Of a stretch of 64,000 nucleotides of DNA, positions 50,201 through 62,760 are shown piece after piece. The notes below the pieces were generated by a model, which saw only the letters and a program-made list of their open reading frames with translations, was not told where the DNA came from and did no database searches. Position numbers and translations under genes: made by a program. Origin of the DNA: Monodelphis domestica (taxonomy: Eukaryota > Chordata > Mammalia > Didelphimorphia > Didelphidae); contig NC_077234.1 in assembly GCF_027887165.1 (NCBI RefSeq), forward strand, positions 163,612,877 to 163,676,876. The letters are read 5' to 3'. Position 1 is the first letter of the stretch. Every line of letters begins with the position of its first letter.

Positions 50201-51214
50201 AACAGGAAATATTATTGCCTCATGGAATTTTACCTGCTCCTCTTTCCAGTTTCTGGTGAAGGTGCTAATTCTAATGATGAGTAAAGAAATAGCTAAGTAG
50301 CATGCAATCATAATGGAGGACCAAAGTAGCCTAGATAATATGGCCCTGAGTTGCCTATATGTCCTGTTGAATCAAAACATACCTTTTACTGGTATAATTA
50401 AAGGACAACATGAACTGGTCAATTTTTAAAATGCTTCTATTAACTTTATCTGCAGAGGTATTCAGAAAATACTCAAATATGTGGCTTATTAAAAATTAGG
50501 ACCACAATAACAACCCAATTTTTTATGTAGTATGAAACAGAAAAAAAGAATACCTCATTACTGTCACTTCTATAGAGCAGAGCATCAAAAACGAGTTGGT
50601 CATGGTCACTTCAAACAAGTTTATAGGAAATCCTTGCCCCCACGAAAACATTCCATGCAGTTTTCTTCCTTTGCCTCCTTTAGGGAAGGCTATGAGATTA
50701 TACATTTTTCAGTTGGTCACATGCGCTGACCTGAAGCTTGTGGCTAAGTGTGATCAATGAGAGCAGCAGGGAGCTTTCTCAATTAGACTCCCAGGCTGTC
50801 ACTTTGCCCTTCTGATTGATCCACTAATCAGCTAAAACCTTTTCAGTCTCTGGTTTCAATCACAGTGCGTTTCAATTCACTGGCATTCAAAATTTTAAAG
50901 CAAAAATTCATGAACTCAGTAACTCCTACTTTATGAAGGCCTCATGTATTTTCTCAATACTGAAAAATCTCTAAACTTATTATAATTTTAACTAATAATT
51001 TGTCTGTCTGTCTCTCTCTCTCTCTCTCTTTTTTTTGGTTTGTTTTTAATTTGTCTGATACATTAAAATACCCATGTTATCTATTTCCCTCCGCTCCCCA
51101 TAGTACAGAAAGCATTATTTGAACTCCAAAAAAAGTAAAACTGTGCCTTGCCTGTGGCCCACTCTTCTATTCTGGTTTAATTTCTTCTTTTTTGACATCT
51201 TTCTAGTGACTATG

Positions 51215-51620
51215 ATGCCTCCAAAGATTTCAACGTGGAGTTTAAAAACTAAGTCAGTAATAGCAAACCTTATAGACCCAGAGTGCCCAAACTACAACTC
51301 TCATGCCACATGTTAGTCCCACCTTATCCCATACAGGGAGAGAGGAAGCACTCCCATTGGACTGCTGGGCAGAGGGGCAGGGGATGACAGAAGTGTCTTC
51401 AAGCATGGTGGAGAGGGGGAGGGGAGCAGCCCCCTGGAGCACACAAGCCATAGGTTTGCCATCGTGGAACTAGGTTAACATCCCAGCTCTGTTGCTTACT
51501 AGTTCTATGAACATGGCCACATTATTTCCCTGCCCGAGGTCCCCTTTTCTTCATTTGGAAAATGAGGGGATTGGAAGACACTTTCTTCAAGGTCCCTTCC
51601 AGCTCAAAACTACCATCCAA
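51215..51620 (+). repeat. MIR/THER SINE split by a hAT MITE
   Basis: The SINE head runs up to aaaactaagt at 51254 and resumes at 51468 with aactaggttaacatcccagc, then ttgcttactagttctatgaa and the tail. The interruption is the MITE listed next. Confidence 0.55.
51255..51467 (+). mobile_element. Non-autonomous hAT element (MITE), 213 bp, with 8-bp target duplication
   Basis: The ends are imperfect inverted repeats: the left end is cagtaatagcaaacct and the right end, read backwards, is ccacgatggcaaacct. The 8-base duplications aactaagt (51247-51254) and aactaggt (51468-51475) differ by one base. The TIR type and 8-bp duplication define the hAT superfamily; the exact family is not certain. It has no transposase. 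Confidence 0.75.
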
Positions 51621-52919
51621 TGAAATCCCACAATATTTATTAAGGCACTGAAGAAAAAAAAAATAAAATGAAATGAAAAGCAGTCCCCTACCCTAAGGAA
51701 GCTTTTATTCTACTGGATAATTTCACTTTAATTTTTAGGTGTCCATCTGAAAGAAGGGAAAGAAAATCTGGATTCAAGCTTCTCATGCCTGAGACACTTA
51801 GTTTCTGTCTATTTATATTTGCCGCACACCTCTGGTGGTATTCTCTCTGGTCTTGGGATTTGAGAATAAAAACTATAAAATTCAAAAAGGTGAGTGAATG
51901 GTCTTATCACAACTGAAAAATAGCATGATATAGTGGGGGAAAGTCTGAAATTGGAGTCAGAAAATCTAGGGTCAAATCCTGGGTCTACCTTCCTTTCTCT
52001 TACTAACCCAACTAGTCATCCATATCTTGACCTCTAATCCCTTGACCCCTCAATTCTATCCCAAGCCATCTCCCTTGCACTGGCCACTCTCTTCTTTTTC
52101 CCATCTTGACCACCATCAAAAAATTCAATTCTATACTGTCTTCTTCTCAAATTCCTAGTCCCCTCATCACTTTGCCAACTTTACTTTACCAATAACAAGG
52201 TACAATAGGTGGGATTATTTCCACTTTTTTTCATGGATGCTTCAAGATACTTTACTTTTACATGCTGCTGAATAAAAGCAGAGAATGTCAACACAACCAT
52301 TTGGAGTAGACTAAAAATTTATTTTACATAGCTTCAACTGGGTCCTTACTACTACTACTTAATCCAGCTGTCCCCAGGATAGGAACATAGCATATCTGGT
52401 ACAAGAGGAGTTCAAATATAGTAAAATATGATCACTCAAAAGTGTGAGGATAAGCTTACCCAAATAAACTACACAAAAAAGGAAAAACAAAACTATAGCT
52501 AATGGAAAAGAGCCATTTAACAGAACAGAAAATCCCTACCTAAAGAAACACCACAATAGATGAGAGGGTGATTAATGAAAAAATATCTGTCATAACAATG
52601 AAATATTAACTTCTAGTTCCCAAATTTACCCAGTATGTCTTATGACTACTACTATAGAAATAATAAAAAAATAAAATAGCAATAATAGCTCTTATTCATT
52701 AAACTACAAATTAGTTCTTCAGGCTCCCTAATATTTATACAGTGCTTTAAAGATAACAAAGCATTTTGTAGACAGTATCTGCCATTGAATGACAGTATCC
52801 CCATTTTACAGATTGGAAACTGAGGGTTGGAGTAGTTGACTTGTTTATGGTCATATAGCTTCCTCTTCTCTCACACCCACCCAATGTGTCTCTACTTTTG
52901 ATGCAGTCTCAGAAAGTCC

Positions 52920-53042
52920 TAAATGAGGAGTGGTTTTGTTCTTGTTCAGTTGTGTCCAACTCCTTATGACCTCATATGGGGTTTTCTTGGCAAAAATACT
53001 GGAGTGGTTTCCCGTTTCCTTCTCTGCTGTAGATGAAAAAGG
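52920..53042 (-). repeat. MAR1 SINE tail, reversed
   Basis: cagttgtgtccaactcctta, tgacctcatatggggttttc and ttggcaaaaatactggagtg are the reversed MAR1 3' half. The head is missing. Confidence 0.75.
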
Positions 53043-53069
53043 TTGTAAGTAAAATCTTTTGTAAAATTC

Positions 53070-53930
53070 AAGACTGCTGTGAATGTGTGACCTCTTCTCA
53101 GAACTTATTTTAATTTCCTACTGTAATAATGTAGATACTGAGGAGATATTTCTAGTTATAATAAATGAGATAATCTGGCTTGACTAGAGAGATACTAGGG
53201 GAAACTAGGTGCCTAGTTGTAATGGAGATAGAGATACTTCTGAAAGATAGATACTACTGGAGGGGATACTCTGGGTTTGCCTATTGATCACTACTGATGG
53301 CTAATAGATCAAGATATTTCCTACCCTCCACCCTTCATCTTCCAGTTTTCCACCCACGCCCTCCTGCCTCCATTCCCCTCCCCCCTGTTAGTCAGCCACC
53401 CTTCTAAGTAATTCAAAGGTGAACTGTGAGTTTTAGAGAAGATACTCTTGTTCTCTTTCTCAAGTAAGGAGGTTTATTGGGAAGGACAAGGATGGAAGAA
53501 GAGGTGAGAAGGATGAGGTTTTCCCTAATCTATATGGAAGGTTAGGAGGATTTGGGGAAATATCAGTCCTGTCACAGCTGTAACACAAGTCTGTCAAGGA
53601 GATATGAAGGACAATTGATTTTCTTCTGTCTTCTTCTAATCAGCCCAGTATATAAGGATCAGTCACCAACAGCAGCCACACCAAAGCCTCAGCCTAAGTC
53701 AGAAAAAAGCCAGCCTCTCCCTTGGTCAGAAACCAAGGAAGTCTCTCAGTTCCTCCCCTGGCCAGGCTCCAACTGACTTTCCTGGGAACATTCTATTTGG
53801 AATGTTCACCTTGATTGACAGATGACGTCCCCAGCTTTCTATCTTGCATGCATGAAATTCTCTCTTCCTTCATGCCTTTTCACATTCCCCCTCTTTTTTT
53901 CTTTTTAAAGAAATTTGCATCCATGAATTT
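53070..53930 (-). mobile_element. Possible LTR-type element, reversed
   Basis: The stretch looks unlike neighbouring unique DNA. On the minus strand it carries a TATA-like region near 53650 (tatataagg on +) and an aataaacctcc polyadenylation-like motif near 53470. I could not fix its ends or a duplication. Weak call. Confidence 0.25.
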
Positions 53931-54164
53931 CAATGATACTTACCTTTAATAAATTAATTTAAACTTACCTTTAATATATTTTTGATTGACAGCCTTTACT
54001 TTGTTTTGCATGCTTGGCTTGTCTTATAAATCCTCTTACACACTACCCACCTGCCACGTACCTGATTTTGATACAAGCCAAATTAATAACCTATTCTTCC
54101 TCCTTCCCATGTGTCATAGGCTATATGATATCCAGAGGAGCCAGTATATAAATTTAGGGCAAGG

Positions 54165-54355
54165 GTTCTAAATTTGGGGGTCTGTGGAAAGATTTCAAGC
54201 CATTCCTAAACTTATGGGGGGCGGCCGATGGCTGTTAATATCTTTATTTGCAAAAACCTCTATCCAAAATGGAGCATTTCTTTCAACTATTAAAAAATTT
54301 TGTTCTAAGGATCCCATAAGATTCGCCAGAATGCCATAGGGCTCTATGAAAATAA
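54165..54355 (+). mobile_element. Possible hAT-type MITE fragment
   Basis: gggttctaaatttgggggtc with tgtggaaagatttc at the left, and gaatgccatagggctctatg at the right, resemble an old non-autonomous hAT repeat family in mammals. No clean target duplication. Confidence 0.3.
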
Positions 54356-56257
54356 CAAAATTAATAACTCCAGACCTAGAAAAACTAACTTTCCCATAAA
54401 AGGCAGAACCAGGTACTGCTAGCTAATATATTTGTACCAGGCATACACAAGACTCACTGCCATCTCCAGAAGTGTTAAAGAGGGAAGTATCAGGTCAGTG
54501 CTGGATAGCCCAAGCCCAGGGAAGAATACCTGTATGGGTTAATTAGAGAAGGCACCTGAAGGCAGTCAAATGTCTGTGGGTCAATGCCCAGGGAAGTTAT
54601 ACTGGGGAAACAACTAACAACTACTCACTTGCTGACTGTCAGAAACCTTGTAAGACAGCTTTCTTGTAGAGGTCTGAGATAGGTACCTAAGGAAGGCTGA
54701 AACTTCCATAAACAGATCTTTACTAATGACCTTGCCAAAAAGAATTTGCATCAGCTACAGATGTGGGGTACTCCTCCTGGATAAGATGAGTCTAGTCAAC
54801 TGAGCTACAGGACTGGAAACATCAACAGTTCAGTCAAAGAAAAGATAAAACTGAGAAATGTCAAGTATCTGTGCCTGGACATCTGCATGAAAAAACCACG
54901 ATTTAAGTTTGCTACAATCCTGTAAATTTTCCCTATCTTTGCAACTATAAATAAATCCCAGCCCCACCTTCCCCCATATATTTTTACATTTCAATCTAAG
55001 AAAAGTAGTGTAGTACAACAGGCATAATACCAGCCTCAAAGCAAGGAGACTGGTTCAAGTCTAGCCTCTCAGACTACTTACTATGTGACCCTAGGCAAGT
55101 CACTCTTAGTGCTCAAAAAGCAACTCTCAAAGACCTAAATAGTCAAGAACCTACACTGGTGGAGGGAGTATCTCCATCTCAGAGTCCCCTACCCTCATAA
55201 AATCATCAGTGCAGTTCATATCCCTATCAAAGTAAAATCCTTAAAAAGACCAAAGGAAGTCTTGTGAGTATGGCCTCCTGGCCATACTCTCCAATTCCAA
55301 AAAAATTATGTAAAATTCAGTGCAATGTCAGTTATAAGCTGTGACAAAAGAAATAGCCATGTCCTATGCACCAGTCTAACCAGGTATTTCCCATTATCTC
55401 AAGGAATGGTCCTTCAAAATTCTTCAAAATGATGGTTTTGTTTGATTTACTTTTGAAACATCATTCAGATAGTACAGTAACTTGCTCAGATATTATGGAA
55501 TGATAGGATGTCAAGTATACGGAGGATGAAAATCACTATCATCATTAGGTCTTCAGTCAGGAATATAAATTAATAAAGTACTCTTAAGTCACCTGATTTG
55601 GGAAAAACTATTTTGAGGAATGGGTTCATTTGCTAACAACTGTAAGAAATAAATTGGGTTCAGAAGCAATATATTTTGGGAAATAATTGGGTTCAGTCTG
55701 TGTTAAAGTTAAATTACAAACTCCAGATTCATAGATGAAATAAAGCAAATAAGTAGAAGTTAAAAGCCTATTTTTCTACTCTAAGTCTGACCACGTGTTG
55801 ATCCTCCCACATGACTCTCCTTCAGCCTCTCACGCTGCCATCCAGGGAAGCAGAGAGCAAGTACCCCCTCATACCCTTCTTTTAGCCTCTCTTTTGACCT
55901 GGACCTGTAACCTTTAGTTCCAGGTCATGTTCCTAGGGCTCTTTACTTGTGACCTCTGGAGCATTCTCATGATGAACGCGTGTGCAAATGGGATGGGTCA
56001 GACAAGAAGGAAGTTAACAACCCTGGGAGGAAGGGATTCCCTTTACAGGGTCTGACTATGACAAGCTATGGTAAACAATTCTGTTAAGAGCAAAGGGGTG
56101 GGGGTGGGGAGAAAGGAAGTATTCCCTTCTGATGCAAATATTACTATTACAAAAGGATAAGAGGAAATGGAAATTTAACTATAGCCAAAGCCCCCACCCC
56201 CCAAAAAAGTTTTCCTAAGAAAATGTTATATGAGGAAACTCTTAAGATTATATTTAC

Positions 56258-56314
56258 CAGATCTAGTGCAGAGCCTCCACCAAGATATTCCATTATTATC
56301 CACAATTTGGTATC
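56258..56314 (-). CDS. STK24: STK24 exon, residues 92-110 (kinase hinge)
   Basis: A 57-base exon of 19 codons, DTKLWIIMEYLGGGSALDL, lies between a ttctag acceptor and a gtaaat donor. It forms the end of the N-lobe and the hinge: the MEYL segment contacts ATP's adenine, and GGGSALDL begins the C-lobe. All residues match the human protein as remembered. It is phase 0 at both ends, so skipping would keep frame but destroy the hinge. Confidence 0.95.
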
Positions 56315-56666
56315 CTAGAAAAGAAAATACAAAAGCAATTTAAGAAAAAAACCAACAATAAAAATAAGGGCTTGTTTTTGAACATAATTTGGAGCTAGAG
56401 GATTTTATAACTCCATTTAGCAGGTTCAATTTAGAAAGGAATAAGAAACCATCACAGTAACTACTGAACAGTGAACACATTAAATCAAACCTAACAATAA
56501 AGCCTCTGCTAATTGGAGGTCAGTCTTCTAAAATTAAAAGGAGTTGAATCAGAGTACCATTCCCTTGTTAGAATTATGATCATATGAATCCCCAAACTTC
56601 TTTAGTTTCTTAATTCTCAAAAATGGTCAGATATCTTTTTATTTTTTTTAAAAAGACTATTTTTAT

Positions 56667-57050
56667 AGAGCTGTTAGAGACCTGAGTGATAGAGAGCCAG
56701 GTATGGAAGCAGGAGGGTCTGGGTTTAAATCTGGCCTGAAACACATTCTAGCTGTGAGATCCTGGGCAAGTCACCCAGCCCTCATTGCTTAGCCTTTATC
56801 ACTATTTTGCTTTAGAATAGTGGTTCTCAACCTTTCTAATGCTGTGACCCCATAATACTGTTCCTCATGTTGTGGTGACCCCAAACCAAGAACTTATTTT
56901 GGTGGCTACTTCAAAACTGTAATTTTGCTACAGTTATGATTCAGAATGTAAATACCTGATATGCATTATGTATTCTCATTGCTACAAATTGAGAGGTTGA
57001 TAACCGCTGCTTTAGAACCAATACATAACAAGAGCTTTAAAAAATTTTCT
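56667..57050 (+). repeat. tRNA-derived SINE interrupted by a SPIN element
   Basis: The left part, 56667-56817, has tgatagagagccaggtatgg, gtttaaatctggcctgaaac and gatcctgggcaagtcaccca. The right part, from 57010, has ctttagaaccaatacataac and the end. Removing the SPIN copy and one duplication restores the normal SINE order. Confidence 0.8.
56818..57009 (+). mobile_element. SPIN (SPACE INVADERS) non-autonomous hAT element
   Basis: The left end agtggttctcaacctttcta, the following gttcctcatgttgtggtgac, aactgtaattttgctacagt and aatgtaaatacctgatatgc, and the right end ggttgataaccgctg match SPIN as I know it. The exact 8-base duplication ctttagaa flanks it at 56810-56817 and 57010-57017. At 192 bp it is an internally deleted copy without transposase. 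SPIN is established in the literature as horizontally transferred among tetrapods including opossum; that this copy belongs to it is my sequence recognition. Confidence 0.85.
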
Positions 57051-57344
57051 TTAAAAGCAAAACAGCCATCTCTGAGCTAAAAGAATAAAACTGAAAACTG
57101 AACTGACAAAACTTTCTCTCAACATGAAAGGTTTTAGCCTGTTTATTATGCCAAAGTAAAAGAGAGGGCTAGATAGCTAATATCTACAAAAAGGTTGGTC
57201 TTTTTTTTTTGGGGGGGGGGGTACAAAACCAGGAAGATATTATGGTAGAAATGAAAGGAAAAAGAAAAATAATGTCTATATGGTATAAAAACAAAAGTTT
57301 ATATAAAAAGATCATAGAAGGGAGAAGATACCTTTCATAATTAT

Positions 57345-58620
57345 AGCTAAGGAGAAAATTCTAACCTAACAAATAGGTGATTATTAAAGAGAAATTATGC
57401 AATTTCCATAACACGAAATTGAAAAGCTTTTGTACAAGTGAAATAACCATAGTTTGAGAATTAAAGTGGAAAGCTTGAGAAAAATCTTTATAGCAAATTT
57501 TGATAAAACTCAATTATCTAACATTAAGAATTTACAAATACATAAGAACATGAACCATTCCCAAGAGACTACATCAGAACAATGAGGAAGTATGCAAATG
57601 GACTTCAAGGCAGAGAAAGATGGTAAGTGATGGATTCAGGGTCAGAATAAGAATTTTCAAAGATGACAATGCCTAAAAAGTTTCACCTGACCATGCATAC
57701 TTGTTACAAGGGTTTTGTTTTATTATTTTTTAATATAAGGGAGAGGATCATAGGATTGATTTTTTTTTTTAAGAAGACAGTCCAGTAAAGTATTTTATAG
57801 GATGCAGATAACCTAGGAAGGCTGAAAGGAAACAGAATCAAGTTGGATGGATTTCAAAGCTCTATGCTAACTTAAACAAACTATATAAAATAGATTCATA
57901 GCTTCATGTGCAATTCTCTTTCTGTTCTATGGCAGTACTTGTTTTATTCAGTGTTTATTAAATTCACAATTTTATCATAAAAGATAAAGTAGAACTTAAC
58001 AAAAAATTGCAAGCTTTTTCACAAGCAGAATTACTACTAAAATAAAAATTGCAAAAGGTGTTTAAAGCTCTTTTTTCTGATCAAGGTCTGGTAAAAAGAT
58101 CTGATAAATTTAAAAAACTTAGATAGATATATCTGGACAAGAGTAATTCTCCAAAAGCTTAATAACCAGTTTTCAAATGAATACAAAGACAAATTAAATC
58201 TAGAGAAATGCATCATATACTCCTCACACTGGCAATTATTACAGAAAAGGGATATGACAAATGTTGAAGAGGTTTTATGAAAATAGACATGCTAATAGAC
58301 GATTGTTGAAGCTCTTAATTGGTTTAACTACCTTGAAATCATAACTAAGAAATTGTCACTAAACTGTACCTATGTTAGCCCAAGGAAACTATCAGAAAGA
58401 AACTGTCCATGATTGGGAAAGAGCTAAACAAAATGTAGCTTAGAAATAGTATAATGGAAAATAACTAAAACATTTGAAATGACGAATATGAAGAATTGAA
58501 AGAAACTTGAACAGCTTGAAGAAAGTAAGCAGAAGCAGGAGAACAATGTGCTCAATAACAACAATAACACAATAAAATACTTTAGAATTGTTTACACAGC
58601 AACTAATCATAATGCTAAAG
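57345..58620 (+). mobile_element. L1 ORF2 3' half, about 1.2 kb
   Basis: It runs from the region reading cgaaattgaaaagcttttgt, acaag (ORF2 near its C terminus) to agcagaagcaggagaacaat near 58540, in L1 order. Many changes; no long open frame. This is the longest L1 remnant in the window apart from the interrupted one at 29985. Confidence 0.65.
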
Positions 58621-58629
58621 TCATCTCCC

Positions 58630-58885
58630 AAACCCAATTTCTCTTTATTGGCTAGCCCCCATTCCTAGAATACTGGATCTCACCTTCTGACTTCCCTGGC
58701 ATCTTTCAAGATTCAGTTTCAAAACCACCTAAGACTTCCTTATATATCTTATATGTGCATAGTTATCTGCATGGTAGAGTGGTATGGTCACTAAGGGCAG
58801 GAATTTTTTTTTATTTGCTTTACCAACACACAGCATAGTTCCTGGCACACAGGAGGTAAGCACTTAAATGTTTGTTGACTGAATC
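58630..58885 (+). mobile_element. L2 LINE 3' end
   Basis: attcctagaatactggatct, ggcatctttcaagattcagt, ggcaggaattttttttta and tagttcctggcacacaggag ending tttgttgactga are the L2 3' terminus. Confidence 0.75.
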
Positions 58886-61800
58886 AGGAAAAAAAGGGTG
58901 GACTACAAGTATGGAAAGCAGCATATTTTGAGACATGATCAATGTTTTTCTTTTCTTTAAAACTTAATTTGTTAAAAGAGATGGTTTGGGGGAGTGGTGC
59001 AACCACTATGAAGAGGCTGAAATATAGCAAAAGAAAGACATCACATCAACAATTTTTTAAAGGATGGATATAAGCTACCAAGTTGCCAATGTGTCTAGTT
59101 AATGACAAAAATGCTGGACATTTTATTGGACACTGAAAGCAAGTTAAAGCCACTGATAGCAACCTTAGAGAACATCATGAGTTTTCTGGGAAAGAACAAA
59201 AAAAGGCTTTTTAATCCAAGAGTTTATTATTGTTGTTAAATGGGAGGTCAGGATGGCAAGTCAAGGACAAAAAATCATGCCCATCTTCAACAAAAATTAC
59301 AAAGGTGACATTTTCCCTACTTCAACTTTATTTACTTAATCTAGTATTTGCCTAGCCTTATGCAGATTATTCTCTTTATAGTTACATATTTATGTACCTG
59401 TAAAATCTTCCCAAAAAGTAGGTAGTTTATTAATGTATCCTTAGAACTGAGCACAACTGTATGCCTATAGTAGCAGTTTAATATTTAAATGAAATGTCCC
59501 CTCTAGAAATCCACCAGGATTTTTTTATGTCTAACAGTAGAAAACAATTTCCAATTAAGACTAGTATAACTATTTGTAATAACCTGTCCCACCTAGGGTG
59601 CAAAGGGTCACTTCCAGAGTCCAAAAGTTCAGATAAACAATTACTTTAGTAAAAGTATTCAACAATCCCCAGAGAAAATGTAAGCTACCAGATAGTAAAA
59701 AAACAAGTCAAGGAAAATAAAAGCCACTAGTGAAGAGACTGAAAGCAATTGCCAAGAAGATTTTCTATGGTTTCCCAACTCCTAAAAACTTTTTGCCCCT
59801 AGGACCCAGAGAGCAAAGCTCCAGATCAATAAACCTGGAAGCAAAGTTAACTCAATTTGTCCATGGCCTGCTAGATTGCTCCTGGGATCACAACAATCCT
59901 ACCTGGTATGTACTGGGGAGAGTATGGGGATTAATAAAAAATTAAAACAACAACAACAACAACAAAAACCTCTCGGGTTCCATTAGTATTCTGGCCCACA
60001 ATACTTCTTGACCCAGGACAATAGAAGAGCCATTCAAAAGTTGGAATTCTTGTACTCTTATAGTAATTTGTTGCACAGGACTAAGGTGCTTAAATATATA
60101 CATACCACTCTCTACTTACAGTTATGTTCCTGATTCTGTGGTACCCTTTTATGGAACATCAAAAGGAAGGCTCTACTAACATCAAGATAAGCTTCCCTGG
60201 GGTGGATAATCTTTCCTCACCTTCCCTTAATCTCTTTAAAGAGATGACAGGCCTCATCTACAAGCAATTGTGCAATACTATTCCCTGGGAAATTTTTCTT
60301 GTTGACCCCAGAGTTTAAACATCCACACACAGAACTTTCTGAAACAGTAATAGGCCATAAACCAACCCCCTAATAGCTTATCCTAAAAATTCTACCCCCC
60401 ATCAACTATTTCTTAGCTTCCCCCTTCCTAATTAGTCAGAAAAAAAGCAGAGAATTATTCTTCAAAAAGAGAAAAGCTAATAAATACTCCATCAAAAATA
60501 AATCCTAACAACTAAAATCAGTAAAGTGTTTTTCAAAAAAAATGTTTTTCTTTAACAAGCAAAATTAGCATACATGAATTAAAAAAGTTTTCTGTACTAA
60601 TATTTTAGTTTATTCTTTGGTCAAATAAAAATCAACAAAAAATCATCAATGACAATCAACAGAAAAAAAATAACCATTCAATATTCTCAAATACCAACAA
60701 ATGCCATCCCCACCCCACCCCCAGTTACAGCTACAGTCTTCCACTTGGATAGAGGAAAGGAAGTAGAAATACTTGTCTTAATTTCTGGTCTTTTTTTAAT
60801 GTATGTGACTCAATTTCTACCTAATCTAGAAGGAGGAGGGGGAACCCTGTGCCGAGTATGGAAATGTGATGCCTGATTGTTAACTACTTCTAGTTGTTAA
60901 AGAAAATGAAGAAGCATGAGGAGACAGAGTTGGGAGTAAAGCTGGTGCCAGAGATTCTTGGGGGTGAGACTCGAAGTGGTTCTACATATCCTTAAAAGGA
61001 AGCTTCAGGCTTGCATGGGAAGTTGGCTTCTCAACATGTTCCTATTTCTTACCTGCTTCACCAACACCATTGGAGACTTTTCTTCTGGGTGACTAAGGCT
61101 TCTCTATCATTTGAGCTATTTTCTTCCAGCAAAGTGTTTTATTTAATCCTGTGTGTATTCTAGTATATTGTCATTTGTAGTATTTCTCCAATTTGTTTGC
61201 TACTTCACTAAGAAAACCTGTTCTTTATTATTTGGGATGACCTTTTGTGTAAATAGTTTAGTGGGAAGGAGTTGGAGCTGTTGCATGTAAGCTGATAGTG
61301 AAACCAGAGAAGAAATGTTTTTGTTTTGAACCCTTAAAAAAAACTATAACTCTAGATAAACAATATTTAGAGGTGCCCAGAATTATTATCTTAGCCAGGA
61401 ACTCCTGCTCAGTTACTGAAACAAAATTGCCCAGTTTCATTGTGTTTGTAGGGCCGGCTTGCCTGCTCCTCCCAGTTAGCATACTTATGGTGATGTATGC
61501 ATTGCTCCAGGTTTTCTTCATTTCCACAAAAGTAATCTTCTAGACTTCAGATTCTATCTAGCTATGCCAGGTAAGAGTCCCATCTATATATTTAGATAAT
61601 CTATGTGTGGACACCCACATATTACATGAATCTATCATCTTACATTTCATTCAGTTCCATATACTAATATACATTTTGGCATGATTCCTCTCATCTCTCA
61701 AGATAAACCCATCCTCTGCCAATTGGATGTGCTTATTCTTTTGTAGCCCCAGTAGTGACAGTAGACCCCAGTAAAATTAGAGCCATCAGCTAGTTAGAGC

Positions 61801-62539
61801 CAGGCATGTATGATCTCAAGTTCTTGGCTGTTCTTTTTCTACCCACTGAAGCAAACATTTCCCTGAGAATCTGGACTAGAGGGTTACATATTTACCTGTG
61901 ATTTATTATCCTATAGAAAATTCTATTTAGAGCCATTGAAGTAATCTACATCTATTGTCTCTATTTTGTAAATCATTACTAACCATTGTCCCTGCAAGAA
62001 GCTTACCTTATCCCTTAGCCTATATCATTTTCCCTATAAAGTATGTAAACTTTGTCAGTGCTCAGTAAGAGGATTCTTCATGTCTGTCTGCCAGTCTGTC
62101 AGTCTGACCCTCCTGTAATCCCAGAATCATTTCTCTCATCCTGATTTATCAACCTATAAATAATTTGTAATTCTTTGTCTACTGAAATGCTAAAGATTAT
62201 ATACTGAGGTTAAAGCTTTCAAAATTCTATCTTTGGTCATTTTATGACTACTTTTTTTGTGTGCCAATACCACTGAAATTATAAATCAAATAATGAAGAT
62301 TCCATCATTTAAGGAACCAAAAAAAAAGCTTACATCTATCTCTATCCCATACTAGGCATCCAATCTTACTTCCCATTACTTACTGTTCTAGCCAGGTCAG
62401 TTGACTAAGTATTCTCTATATTTACAAAATGCTAATTTAGTACCTTTGGTTCTGATAATGCACACCTGTAACATTTCCACCACTTCCTCTATTTAACTAA
62501 GCAAACTGAAGCTACTTCATCCATATAGCCCAAAACTAT

Positions 62540-62760
62540 TCTAGGTGGTGCAGGGCACAGAATACTGAACCTGTATCAGGATGATCTAAATTCATAATCC
62601 AGTCTCTTCCTAGCTATGTGACCTGGTTAAGTCACTTAACTTTTCTCAACTAAAAGCCTAAAGCTCTCAGGCTTTCCACTTCTTTATCTATAAAATAGAG
62701 ATAATAACAACACCAACCTCCCATGGTTACTGCAAAAATAAAATGTATCTATAAATACAA
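62540..62760 (+). repeat. THER-type SINE
   Basis: gtgcagggcacagaatactg, tagctatgtgacctggttaa, gtcacttaacttttctca and ttctttatctataaaataga follow the family order. Confidence 0.6.

Larger units (their letters stand above)
46191..56257 (-). other. STK24: STK24 intron, 10.1 kb
   Basis: It contains a solo LTR (46895-47741), THER SINEs, a hAT MITE inside a SINE (51215-51620), a MAR1 tail (52920-53042), a possible reversed LTR (about 53070-53930) and a hAT-like fragment near 54165. From 48560 to 49960 and from 55140 to 56240 I recognise no gene or repeat family with confidence. Confidence 0.9.
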
